In this document: positions 1 to 7,749 of the stretch, piece by piece
Position numbering within the stretch: position 1 is the first letter of the stretch
Layout: each line of letters opens with the position of its first letter
NCBI GenBank assembly: GCA_963695155.1
Contig: CAVOGD010000006.1
Location: 1 to 64,000, forward strand
From: SG8-30 sp963695155
GTDB taxonomy: Bacteria > Pseudomonadota > Gammaproteobacteria > Steroidobacterales > Steroidobacteraceae
Length of the DNA: 64,000 nt
Direction of reading: 5' to 3'
Program-made: the position numbers and the translations under genes
Notes under the pieces: model-generated
The model's database searches: none
Seen by the model: only the letters and a program-made list of their open reading frames with translations
Told to the model about the DNA's origin: nothing

Positions 1-110
1 TAGCGGGGGCAGGATTGACCGCTCGCTTCGCTCGCGTTTGTCGGCCGACTGCGTCGGCCTCGGTACAAACCTGCGCCGCTGCGCGGCTGTGCAGGTTCAA
101 ACCCGGCTCG
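1..110. repeat. Hairpin-rich repeat with tRNA-derived fragments
   Basis: Positions 1-16 are identical to the last part of the tRNA-fMet gene at 159-174 in the same orientation, then the match breaks off. Positions 37-70 can form a long stem (GTTTGT...ACAAAC enclosing GGCCGA...TCGGCC), and 71-94 hold a second, weaker inverted repeat. Positions 91-101 (GCAGGTTCAAA) repeat the T-arm of the tRNA in the opposite orientation. It looks like a REP-like or tRNA-derived extragenic element. Its left part lies outside the window, so the unit cannot be defined. Confidence 0.5.
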
Positions 111-120
111 TCGCCAAATG

Positions 121-147
121 AAAAAGGGCCCCACGAGGGGACCCTTT
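121..147 (-). terminator. Rho-independent terminator after tRNA-fMet
   Basis: Read on the minus strand this is AAAGGG-T-CCCC, a four-base loop, then GGGGCCCTTTTT. The stem of about ten pairs is followed by a T run and lies just downstream of the tRNA 3' end. It probably ends transcripts coming from tRNA-fMet and perhaps read-through from nuoN. Confidence 0.85.
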
Positions 148-154
148 GTTCATT

Positions 155-231
155 TGGTAGCGGGGGCAGGATTTGAACCTGCGACCTTCGGGTTATGAGC
201 CCGACGAGCTGCCAGACTGCTCCACCCCGCA
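155..231 (-). tRNA. tRNA-fMet (initiator, anticodon CAT)
   Basis: A 77-nt tRNA with encoded CCA (complement of 155-157). The anticodon loop reads CTCATAA and is closed by three consecutive G-C pairs (GGG/CCC), the mark of initiator tRNAs. Positions 1 and 72 are unpaired, also typical of initiators, but here the mismatch is U1-U72 rather than the usual C1-A72. It lies 42 nt downstream of nuoN on the same strand. In related genomes this tRNA often precedes rimP-nusA-infB, which would lie left of this window. Confidence 0.95.
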
Positions 232-273
232 ACTGAGCCGCGAATTGTAGGAAGTTGTGCCGTGTAACGCAAG

Positions 274-1719
274 TCAGCCGGGCAGCACGGCCGCGCACAA
301 CTGCAGCAGCCAGCCGGGCAGGATGCCCAGCCACAGCACGGCCAGCGCGTTTGCGCTCAAAACCCAGCGGAAACCTGCGCCGGCCTCGATGGGCTCCTGC
401 CCTGCCGGCGGGTCGAAGTACATCAGCTTGACGATCCGCAGGTAGTAGTAGGCACCGATCACCGAGAACAGCACCGCCGCGACCGCCAGCCAGTCGAGCC
501 CGACGTCCAGGACTGCCGAGATGACCTGCACCTTGGCCCAGAAGCCGACCATGGGCGGCACGCCTGCCGAGCCGAACATCAGCACCAGCATCATGAACGC
601 GAACCAGGGGCTGCGGCGATTGAGGCCGCGGAAGTCGTCCAGCTGGTCCGCCTCGAAGCCCTGCCGCGACAGCAGGATGATCATGCCGAACGACCCGAGC
701 GCCATGATCACGTAGGTAACGGTGTAGAACATGGCCGCCTGGTAGCCCTCGGCCGTGCCGGCCAGGATCCCGAGCAGGATGAAACCCACGTGCGAGATGG
801 TCGAGTACGCCAGCATGCGCTTGATGTTGGTCTGGGCGATGGCAATGACGTTGCCCAACGCCATGGACAGCACGGACAGCACGACCAGCATGTCCTGCCA
901 GGCATCGACCAGCCCGCCCAGCCCCTCGGCCAGCACGCGTATCGCCAGCGCGAACGACGCGATCTTGGGCGCCGAGCCGAGGAACAGCGTCACCGCGGTC
1001 GGCGCGCCGTGATAGGTGTCGGGCAGCCACATGTGGAACGGCACGGCACCGAACTTGAACGCGACGCCGACCACGATGAACACGAGCCCGAACAGCAGGC
1101 CAATGTCATCGGGACCGTAGCCGCTGACGCCGCGCGCCAGCGAATCCAGCATGAAAGTGCCGGTCACGCCGTACACGATGGAAATGCCGTACAGGAGCAC
1201 GCCCGAGGCCATCGCGCCCAGCACGAAGTACTTCATCGCCGACTCCGCGGCGATGCCGTTGTCGCGGTCGAAGGCGACCATCGCGTACAGCGCCAGCGAC
1301 AGGATCTCGATGCCCAGGTACATGCTGAGCAGGCTGCCGGACGAGATCATGACGTTGATGCCGAGCACGGCGAACAGCGCCAGCACGAAGTACTCGCCCT
1401 TGAACAGGCCGCGCTGCGCGAGGTAATCGCGCGAGTACAGCAGCGCGACTGCGACCACCGGATAGTTGACCAGCTTGAGGACCGTGCCCATCGGGTCGGC
1501 GACGTAATGGCCGAACAGCGCCACGGTGCGGCCCGGCCCCGCCAGCGCCGAGGTCACGAACGCGGCGCCGGCCAGCGCCACGAGGCTCAGCAGGTAGGTG
1601 ACCCAGCGCCGCTCGTCGTCGAGGAACACGTCCACCAGCAGCACGACGCAGGCCGCGGCCAGCAGGAACATCTCCGCGCCGGCGGGTGCCACGTCCGTCC
1701 AGCTGAGCACCTGGTTCAT
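274..1719 (-). CDS. nuoN: NADH-quinone oxidoreductase subunit N
   Basis: Membrane subunit of NDH-1 (complex I), one of three antiporter-like proton channels. The 481-residue protein is hydrophobic throughout with about 14 membrane segments. The antiporter core covers roughly residues 120-420, with the buried Glu of LGIEILSLALY near 137, the Lys of FKFGAVPFHMW near 222 and the Lys of TNIKRMLAYST near 300, which line the proton path in this family. It is the last gene of the nuoA-N operon, starts 19 nt after nuoM ends, and is followed by tRNA-fMet. Length is normal for the family. Confidence 0.97.
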   Translation of the reverse strand: MNQVLSWTDVAPAGAEMFLLAAACVVLLVDVFLDDERRWVTYLLSLVALAGAAFVTSALAGPGRTVALFGHYVADPMGTVLKLVNYPVVAVALLYSRDYLAQRGLFKGEYFVLALFAVLGINVMISSGSLLSMYLGIEILSLALYAMVAFDRDNGIAAESAMKYFVLGAMASGVLLYGISIVYGVTGTFMLDSLARGVSGYGPDDIGLLFGLVFIVVGVAFKFGAVPFHMWLPDTYHGAPTAVTLFLGSAPKIASFALAIRVLAEGLGGLVDAWQDMLVVLSVLSMALGNVIAIAQTNIKRMLAYSTISHVGFILLGILAGTAEGYQAAMFYTVTYVIMALGSFGMIILLSRQGFEADQLDDFRGLNRRSPWFAFMMLVLMFGSAGVPPMVGFWAKVQVISAVLDVGLDWLAVAAVLFSVIGAYYYLRIVKLMYFDPPAGQEPIEAGAGFRWVLSANALAVLWLGILPGWLLQLCAAVLPG

Positions 1720-1738
1720 GCCATTCCTGCCCGCGCGC

Positions 1739-3253
1739 TCACAGCTTGGAAGCCTGCAGTTGTTCCACCAGCAACTCGACGGTCGGCCGCATCACCTCGA
1801 GCAGCGGCGCGGGCCACAGCCCGATCAGCAGCACGGCCGCGGCCAGCACCGCCAGCACGGTGAATTCGCGGCGGTTGAGGTCCTTGAGCGACGCCACGCC
1901 GTCGTTGCCCACCTCGCCCCACACCACGCGCTTGACCAGCCACAGCGTATAGGCCGCCCCCAGCACCAGCGTCGTCGCCGCGACGAACGCGTACCAGAAG
2001 TTGGCCTTGAAGCTGGCGATGATCACCAGGATCTCGCCCACGAAGCCGGACGTGCCCGGCAGGCCGGCGTTGGCCATCGCGAACAGCACCATGAAGAACG
2101 CGAACACCGGCATGGTGTTGACCACGCCGCCGTAGGCGTCGATGTCGCGCGTGTGCAGCCGGTCGTAGAGCACGCCGACGCACAGGAACAACGCTCCCGA
2201 GATCAGGCCGTGCGAGATCATCTGCAGCATGGCGCCGTCGATGCCCATCGCGGCGCCGCGCACGGAGCCGGTCGCCTGCACGATGTCGAACGCCAGGAAG
2301 CAGCCCAGGGTCACGAAGCCCATGTGCGCGACCGAGGAGTACGCGATCAGCTTCTTCATGTCCTTCTGCACCAGCGCCACGAAGCCGATGTAGGCGATGG
2401 CGATCAGCGACAGGGAGATCACGAGCCAGTCCAGTTCGCGACTCGCGTCCGGCGTGATCGGCAGGCTGAAGCGCAGGAAGCCGTAGCCACCCATCTTGAG
2501 CATGATCGCGGCCAGGATCACCGAGCCGCCGGTCGGCGCCTCGACGTGCGCGTCCGGCAACCAGGTGTGAACCGGCCACATCGGGATCTTGACCGCGAAG
2601 GCGGCAAAGAAGGCCAGGAAGATCAGCAGCTGCTCGGTCATGCCGATCGGCAGCCGCTGCATGGCCGCGATCTCGTAGCTGCCGCCCTTCAGGTACAGGT
2701 AGATCAGCGCGACCAGCATGAACACCGAGCCGAGGAACGTGTACAGGAAGAACTTGATGGTCGCGTAGACGCGGCGCGGCCCGCCCCACACCCCGATGAT
2801 GATGAACATCGGGATCAGCATCGCCTCCCAGAAGACGTAGAACAACAGCGCGTCGAGCGAGGCGAACACGCCGATCATGAGGCCTTCCATCAGCAGGAAG
2901 GCCGCGAAGTAGTGCGCCAGCTTGTCCTCGGTGGCGCGCCATCCGGCCAGCACCACGAGCGGCGTCATGAACGCGGTCAGCACGACGAGCGGCATGGCGA
3001 AGCCGTCCACGCCGAGGTGGTACCAGGCGTTGATGCGCCCGATCCAGGCGGCGCGCTCGACGAACTGCATCGCGGCGGTGCCGGTGTCGAACTGCATCCA
3101 CATGGGCACGCAAAGCGCCAGCGTCGCGAGCGACACCGCCAGTGCCGCCCATCGAGCCGCCTCGACGCGACGCTCGCCGAGCGCCAGCACGATCAGGCCG
3201 CCCGCGACGGGCAGCCAGACCAGCCAGCTCAGCAGTGGAAATCCTGCGCTCAT
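1739..3253 (-). CDS. nuoM: NADH-quinone oxidoreductase subunit M
   Basis: Second antiporter-like proton channel of complex I. About 504 residues and some 14 membrane segments. The essential Glu sits in FWEAMLIPMF (near 143) and a core Lys in AFAVKIPMWPVHTWLPDAH (near 222), followed by KKLIAYSSVAHMGF. I chose the ATG at 3253, which follows the nuoL stop by one base (TGA-A-ATG). A GTG nine bases upstream is also in frame and would overlap nuoL. Translational coupling with nuoL is likely. Confidence 0.96.
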   Translation of the reverse strand: MSAGFPLLSWLVWLPVAGGLIVLALGERRVEAARWAALAVSLATLALCVPMWMQFDTGTAAMQFVERAAWIGRINAWYHLGVDGFAMPLVVLTAFMTPLVVLAGWRATEDKLAHYFAAFLLMEGLMIGVFASLDALLFYVFWEAMLIPMFIIIGVWGGPRRVYATIKFFLYTFLGSVFMLVALIYLYLKGGSYEIAAMQRLPIGMTEQLLIFLAFFAAFAVKIPMWPVHTWLPDAHVEAPTGGSVILAAIMLKMGGYGFLRFSLPITPDASRELDWLVISLSLIAIAYIGFVALVQKDMKKLIAYSSVAHMGFVTLGCFLAFDIVQATGSVRGAAMGIDGAMLQMISHGLISGALFLCVGVLYDRLHTRDIDAYGGVVNTMPVFAFFMVLFAMANAGLPGTSGFVGEILVIIASFKANFWYAFVAATTLVLGAAYTLWLVKRVVWGEVGNDGVASLKDLNRREFTVLAVLAAAVLLIGLWPAPLLEVMRPTVELLVEQLQASKL

Positions 3254-3254
3254 T

Positions 3255-5213
3255 TCACCCACCGAGGACCAGCCACGCCAGCAGCGCCGACAGCCCCACG
3301 ATCATCGCCAGCGCGTAGTGATAGAGGTAACCGGACTGCACGTGCCGCACGACGCTCGCGATCGCGCCCACGGCGCGTGCCGAGCCGTTGACCAGCACGC
3401 CGTCGATGACCGCCTCGTCGCCACTCCGCCACAGGCCCTGGCCGATGCTGCGGATGCCGACCGACACGACGTTCTCGTTGAACCAGTCGAAGTAGTACTT
3501 GTTGTCGAGCAGGCGGTAGCTGCGCGCGAATCGCGCCTGTAGTACCGCAGGCAGCTCCGGCCGCTTCAGGTACAGGTACCAGGCGGTGGCCGCGCCGGCC
3601 GCGGCCAGGTACAGCACCGGCGACGCCAGGCCGTGGATCACGAACGCCAGCGCGCCATGGAAGTCCGCGGCCAGCACGGCCAGCGGGCCGCCCGGCGCCG
3701 CGGCGATCGAGTCCGCGAAGAAACCACCGAACATCACGGGACCGACGGTCAGCCAGCCGATGACCAGCGAGGGAATCGCCAGCGCCACCAGCGGCGCGGT
3801 CACGACCCAGGGGCTCTCGTGCAGGTGCTCGCGCGTGTGCTCGTCCATCCGTTCCTTGCCGTGGAAGGCCAGGAACAGCAGCCGGAAGCTGTACAGTGCG
3901 GTGACGAACACGCCTGCCAGTACGCAGACGTAGGCGTAGGGCGCACCCTCGATGTTCGAAAGGCGCACCGCCTCGATGATGAGGTCCTTGGAGAAGAAGC
4001 CCGACAGGCCGGGGAAACCGATCAGCGCCAGCGTGCCGACCAGCGCGGTCCAGTAGGTCACCGGCAGGTACTTGCGCAGGCCGCCCATGCGCCGCAGGTC
4101 CTGCTCGTGGTGCATGGCGATGATCACCGAGCCGGCCGCCAGGAACAGCAGCGCCTTGAAGAAGGCATGGGTCATCAGGTGGAAGATGCCCGCGCTGAAC
4201 GCCCCGGCACCCAGCGCGGCGGTCATGTAGCCCAGCTGCGACAGCGTCGAATAGGCGATGACCCGCTTGATGTCGTTGGCGACCAGTCCCAGGAGGCCGG
4301 TGAACAACGCGGTGCTGGCGCCGATCACCAGCACGAAGGACAGTGCCGACTTGGACAGCTCGAACAGCGGCGACAGTCGCGCCACCATGAAGATGCCGGC
4401 GGTCACCATGGTCGCGGCGTGGATCAGCGCGGAGATCGGCGTGGGGCCTTCCATGGAATCCGGCAGCCAGACGTGCAGCGGCACCTGCGCCGACTTGCCC
4501 ATCGCGCCCAGGAACAGGCACAGGCAGATCACGGTGATGGCCTTGGTCGGCTCGCCCGGCGTCAGGTAGATGTCGTTGCCCAGGATCATCCCGGTACGCG
4601 CGAACACCTCCGCGTAATCGAGGGTGCCCGTGTAGTAGAAGATGCCGGCGATGCCGAGGATGAAGCCGAAGTCGCCGATGCGGTTGACGATGAAGGCCTT
4701 GAGGCTGGCGAAGACCGCCGTGGGCCGCTTGTACCAGAAGCCGATCAGCAGGTACGACACGAGCCCGACCGCCTCCCAGCCGAAGAACAGCTGCAGGAGG
4801 TTGTTGGACATCACCAGCATCAGCATCGAGAACGTGAACAGCGAGATGTAGGCGAAGAACCGCTGATAGCCCGGGTCGTCGCGCATGTAGCCGATGGTGT
4901 AGACGTGCACCGCCAGGGACACGAACGAGACGACCGTCATCATCAGCGCCGACAGCCGGTCGATCAGGAAGCCGACCTCCATCTGCACGCCGTCGCTGAC
5001 GCCCCAGACGTAGACCGTGCCGTTGAACGGCGCCATGCCGTCCAGCAGCAGCGCCTTGAGCACCCAGGCCGACAGCCCGAACGAGGCCGCCACGCCCGCG
5101 ATGCAGAGCGCGTGCGAGCCGTTGCGCCCCAGCCAGCGGCCGAACAGGCCGGCCCCGATCGCCGCGGCGAGCGGCCCGAGGACGATGGCCAGGTAGGTGT
5201 ACTCGTGCGGCAT
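3255..5213 (-). CDS. nuoL: NADH-quinone oxidoreductase subunit L
   Basis: Largest antiporter-like subunit of complex I, 652 residues. The N-terminal antiporter domain carries FFGWEAVGLVSYLLIGFW, with the key Glu near 147. The middle holds GKSAQVPLHVWLPDSMEGPT, and the C-terminal part carries the long lateral helix that couples NuoL to NuoM and NuoN in known structures. Its start is one base after the nuoK stop. Length and motifs match the family with nothing missing. Confidence 0.97.
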   Translation of the reverse strand: MPHEYTYLAIVLGPLAAAIGAGLFGRWLGRNGSHALCIAGVAASFGLSAWVLKALLLDGMAPFNGTVYVWGVSDGVQMEVGFLIDRLSALMMTVVSFVSLAVHVYTIGYMRDDPGYQRFFAYISLFTFSMLMLVMSNNLLQLFFGWEAVGLVSYLLIGFWYKRPTAVFASLKAFIVNRIGDFGFILGIAGIFYYTGTLDYAEVFARTGMILGNDIYLTPGEPTKAITVICLCLFLGAMGKSAQVPLHVWLPDSMEGPTPISALIHAATMVTAGIFMVARLSPLFELSKSALSFVLVIGASTALFTGLLGLVANDIKRVIAYSTLSQLGYMTAALGAGAFSAGIFHLMTHAFFKALLFLAAGSVIIAMHHEQDLRRMGGLRKYLPVTYWTALVGTLALIGFPGLSGFFSKDLIIEAVRLSNIEGAPYAYVCVLAGVFVTALYSFRLLFLAFHGKERMDEHTREHLHESPWVVTAPLVALAIPSLVIGWLTVGPVMFGGFFADSIAAAPGGPLAVLAADFHGALAFVIHGLASPVLYLAAAGAATAWYLYLKRPELPAVLQARFARSYRLLDNKYYFDWFNENVVSVGIRSIGQGLWRSGDEAVIDGVLVNGSARAVGAIASVVRHVQSGYLYHYALAMIVGLSALLAWLVLGG

Positions 5214-5214
5214 G

Positions 5215-5520
5215 TCAGCCCTTCATCACGTCGAGTTCCTCGACGTTGATGGTCCGGCGCTGGCGGAACAGGACCACGAGGATCGCCAGCCCGATGGCGG
5301 CCTCCGCCGCCGCCACCGTGAGGATGAAGAACACGAACACCTGGCCGTCCAGGTTGCCCAGGAAGCGGGAGAACGCCACAAAGTTGAAATTCACGGCCAG
5401 CAGCATCAGCTCGATGCACATCAGGAGCACGATGACGTTGCGGCGGTTGATGAACACGCCCGCCACCGCGATGGCGAACAGCAGGCCGGCCAGCACCAGG
5501 TAGTGGGCGAGCGTGATCAT
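5215..5520 (-). CDS. nuoK: NADH-quinone oxidoreductase subunit K
   Basis: Small membrane subunit of complex I, 101 residues and three membrane helices, the usual size. The two membrane glutamates essential for proton transfer are present, in CIELMLLAVN (near 37) and in VAAAEAAIGL (near 73). The ATG overlaps the nuoJ stop by four bases (ATGA), so translation is probably coupled to nuoJ. Confidence 0.96.
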   Translation of the reverse strand: MITLAHYLVLAGLLFAIAVAGVFINRRNVIVLLMCIELMLLAVNFNFVAFSRFLGNLDGQVFVFFILTVAAAEAAIGLAILVVLFRQRRTINVEELDVMKG

Positions 5521-6119
5521 GGCACGCTGTCCCGGTCGACCTTGACCAGCCGCACGCGGTCCGCGCGACGCACGGCGACCTGCCGGCCGGCGTCCTGGGT
5601 CTTGAGCCCCGGCCGGTGCCGCAGCGTCAGGGCGATCGCCGCGACGATCGCCAGCAGCAGGATCGCGGCCGCCAGCTGGAACGGGAAGACGTACTCCGTA
5701 TACAGCACCGCGCCGATGGCCTCGGTGTTGCTTTGGCCCGGCGGCAGCGGCACCACGCCGCCCGTGTCCGGCATCCCCAGCCGCCTGACCCACAGCACGT
5801 AGTACAGCTCGATGACGATGATGAGCGTGACGAGCGCGCCGAGCGGCGCGTAGCGCGTGAAGCCCTCGCGCAGCTTCTCGATGTTGATGTCGAGCATCAT
5901 CACGACGAACAGGAACAGCACCATGACGGCGCCCACGTACACGAGCACCAGCACGATGGCCAGGAACTCGGCCTCGATGAGCAGCCACAGCACCGCGCTG
6001 TTGAAGAAGCACAGCACCAGGAACAGCACGGCGTGCACGGGGTTGCGCGCCAGGATCACGCCCAGCGCGGCGCCGACCAGCACGGCCGAGAAGGCGTAGA
6101 ACAGGAAGGTCAGTTCCAC
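5517..6119 (-). CDS. nuoJ: NADH-quinone oxidoreductase subunit J
   Basis: Membrane subunit of complex I, 200 residues with five predicted helices followed by a charged tail that ends near KVDRDSVP. The motif VYVGAVMVLFLFVVMML contains the conserved pi-bulge helix of this subunit. The start is GTG at 6119, 28 bases after the nuoI stop. No better upstream start was seen. The C-terminal soluble extension is more variable than the rest, as is common for NuoJ. Confidence 0.94.
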   Translation of the reverse strand: MELTFLFYAFSAVLVGAALGVILARNPVHAVLFLVLCFFNSAVLWLLIEAEFLAIVLVLVYVGAVMVLFLFVVMMLDINIEKLREGFTRYAPLGALVTLIIVIELYYVLWVRRLGMPDTGGVVPLPPGQSNTEAIGAVLYTEYVFPFQLAAAILLLAIVAAIALTLRHRPGLKTQDAGRQVAVRRADRVRLVKVDRDSVP

Positions 6120-6147
6120 CGTGGCGCCCCGCTTGCCTGCCGTACGT

Positions 6148-6636
6148 TCATCGGAAGTCCGCGTCGGCGGCCCGGTCCGCCGCGATCGTCGCCTCGTAGC
6201 GATCGCCGATGGCCAGCAGCATGTCCTTGGTCATGATGTTCTCGCCGCGGTTCTCCATGTGGTACTCGTGGATGCGGGTCTCGACGATCGCATCCACCGG
6301 GCAGGCCTCCTCGCAGAAGCCGCAGTAGATGCACTTGAACAGGTCGATGTCGTAGCGCGTCGTGCGGCGCGTGCCGTCGTCCGCCAGCTCGGAGTCGATG
6401 GTGATGGCGAGCGCCGGGCAGGCCGTCTCGCACAGCTTGCAGGCGATGCAGCGTTCCTGGCCGTTCGGGTAGCGCCTAAGCGCATGCAGGCCGCGGAAGC
6501 GCGGCGACTGCGGCGCCTTCTCCTCCGGATAGCGCACCGTGATCTTGCGCGCGAACAGGTTCCTGAGGGTCACCGACAGGCCGGCCAGCAACTCGGTCAG
6601 GAAGAAGGTCTTGAAGAGGGTACGTAAGCTGTTCAT
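6148..6636 (-). CDS. nuoI: NADH-quinone oxidoreductase subunit I (two 4Fe-4S clusters)
   Basis: Peripheral-arm electron-transfer subunit of complex I, 162 residues. It carries two complete ferredoxin-type motifs: CIACKLCETACP with cysteines near 63, 66, 69 and 73, and CIYCGFCEEACP with cysteines near 102, 105, 108 and 112. These bind the clusters called N6a and N6b that feed NuoB. It starts 6 bases after the nuoH stop. Confidence 0.97.
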   Translation of the reverse strand: MNSLRTLFKTFFLTELLAGLSVTLRNLFARKITVRYPEEKAPQSPRFRGLHALRRYPNGQERCIACKLCETACPALAITIDSELADDGTRRTTRYDIDLFKCIYCGFCEEACPVDAIVETRIHEYHMENRGENIMTKDMLLAIGDRYEATIAADRAADADFR

Positions 6637-6642
6637 GCCGGC

Positions 6643-7743
6643 CTACGCCGCCCACGGGCCGATCCTGGCCCAGGCCATGACGCCCTCGACGGCGATCCAT
6701 ACCAGCGTGACCGGGATCAGCACCTTCCAGCCCAGGCGCATGATCTGGTCGTAGCGGTAGCGCGGGAACGTCGCGCGGATCCACAGGTAGACGAACAGGA
6801 ACCCTCCCACCTTGAGGAACAGCCAGAAGAACGACGGCTGGGCGATCGCCCAGGCGTCCGGCACGTAGCCCTGCAACGGCGACAGCCAGCCGCCGAGGAA
6901 CATGATCGCCGCCAGCGCGGAGATCAGGATCATGTTCGCGTACTCCGGCAGCGCGAACAGCGTCGCGAAGGTCGCGCCCGAGTACTCCACGTGGAAGCCG
7001 GCCACCAGCTCGGACTCGCCTTCCGCGACGTCGAACGGCGCGCGGTTGGTCTCGGCGACGCCGGCGATGCAATACACGACAAACAGCGGCAGCAGCCAGA
7101 ACCAGTGCCACGACGCGGCCCCGGCCAGCGTGAGGCCCTGCGCCGGCGGCGCCATCTGCGAGCGCACGATGTCGCCGAGGTTGAGGCTGCCCGCGGCCAT
7201 CAGCACGCCCACCAGCGCGAAGCCCATGGCGATCTCGTAGGCGACCATCTGCGCCGCCGAGCGCATGGCGCCGAGGAACGCGTACTTCGAGTTCGCCGCC
7301 CAGCCGGCCAGGATCACGCCGTACACGCCGATCGAGGTCAGCGCCAGGATGAACAGCAGCCCGGCGTTGATGTCGGCGAGCACGAATTCCGGCCCGAACG
7401 GGATCACCGCCCAGGCCGCCAGCGCCGGCACCAGCACCAGCAGCGGCGCGATCAGGAACAGCTTCTTGTCCGCGTTCGCCGGGACGATGATCTCCTTGAG
7501 CAGCAGCTTGACCACGTCGGCGAACGGCTGGGCGATGCCGCGCAGGAACGGCAGGTTGAAGAAGGTCACCCGGTTCGGTCCCATGCGCAGCTGCATGTAG
7601 CCGATGACCTTGCGCTCGGCGAGCGTGACGAACGCCACGCACAGCATGACCGCGATCATCACGCCCAGGGCCGCGCCGACGTTGAGGATCACCGCCTGCG
7701 TGCCGCCGGGCAGCGCCGTCCACAGGTTAGTGAGGGTGTCCAT
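6643..7743 (-). CDS. nuoH: NADH-quinone oxidoreductase subunit H
   Basis: Membrane subunit of complex I that forms the quinone chamber together with NuoB and NuoD. 366 residues and about eight to nine membrane helices. Family signatures include ERKVIGYMQLRMGPNRV near the N-terminus and AETNRAPFDVAEGESELVAG with its acidic cluster in the middle. It starts 6 bases after nuoG. A full-length, ordinary family member. Confidence 0.97.
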   Translation of the reverse strand: MDTLTNLWTALPGGTQAVILNVGAALGVMIAVMLCVAFVTLAERKVIGYMQLRMGPNRVTFFNLPFLRGIAQPFADVVKLLLKEIIVPANADKKLFLIAPLLVLVPALAAWAVIPFGPEFVLADINAGLLFILALTSIGVYGVILAGWAANSKYAFLGAMRSAAQMVAYEIAMGFALVGVLMAAGSLNLGDIVRSQMAPPAQGLTLAGAASWHWFWLLPLFVVYCIAGVAETNRAPFDVAEGESELVAGFHVEYSGATFATLFALPEYANMILISALAAIMFLGGWLSPLQGYVPDAWAIAQPSFFWLFLKVGGFLFVYLWIRATFPRYRYDQIMRLGWKVLIPVTLVWIAVEGVMAWARIGPWAA

Positions 7744-7749
7744 GAGCGG

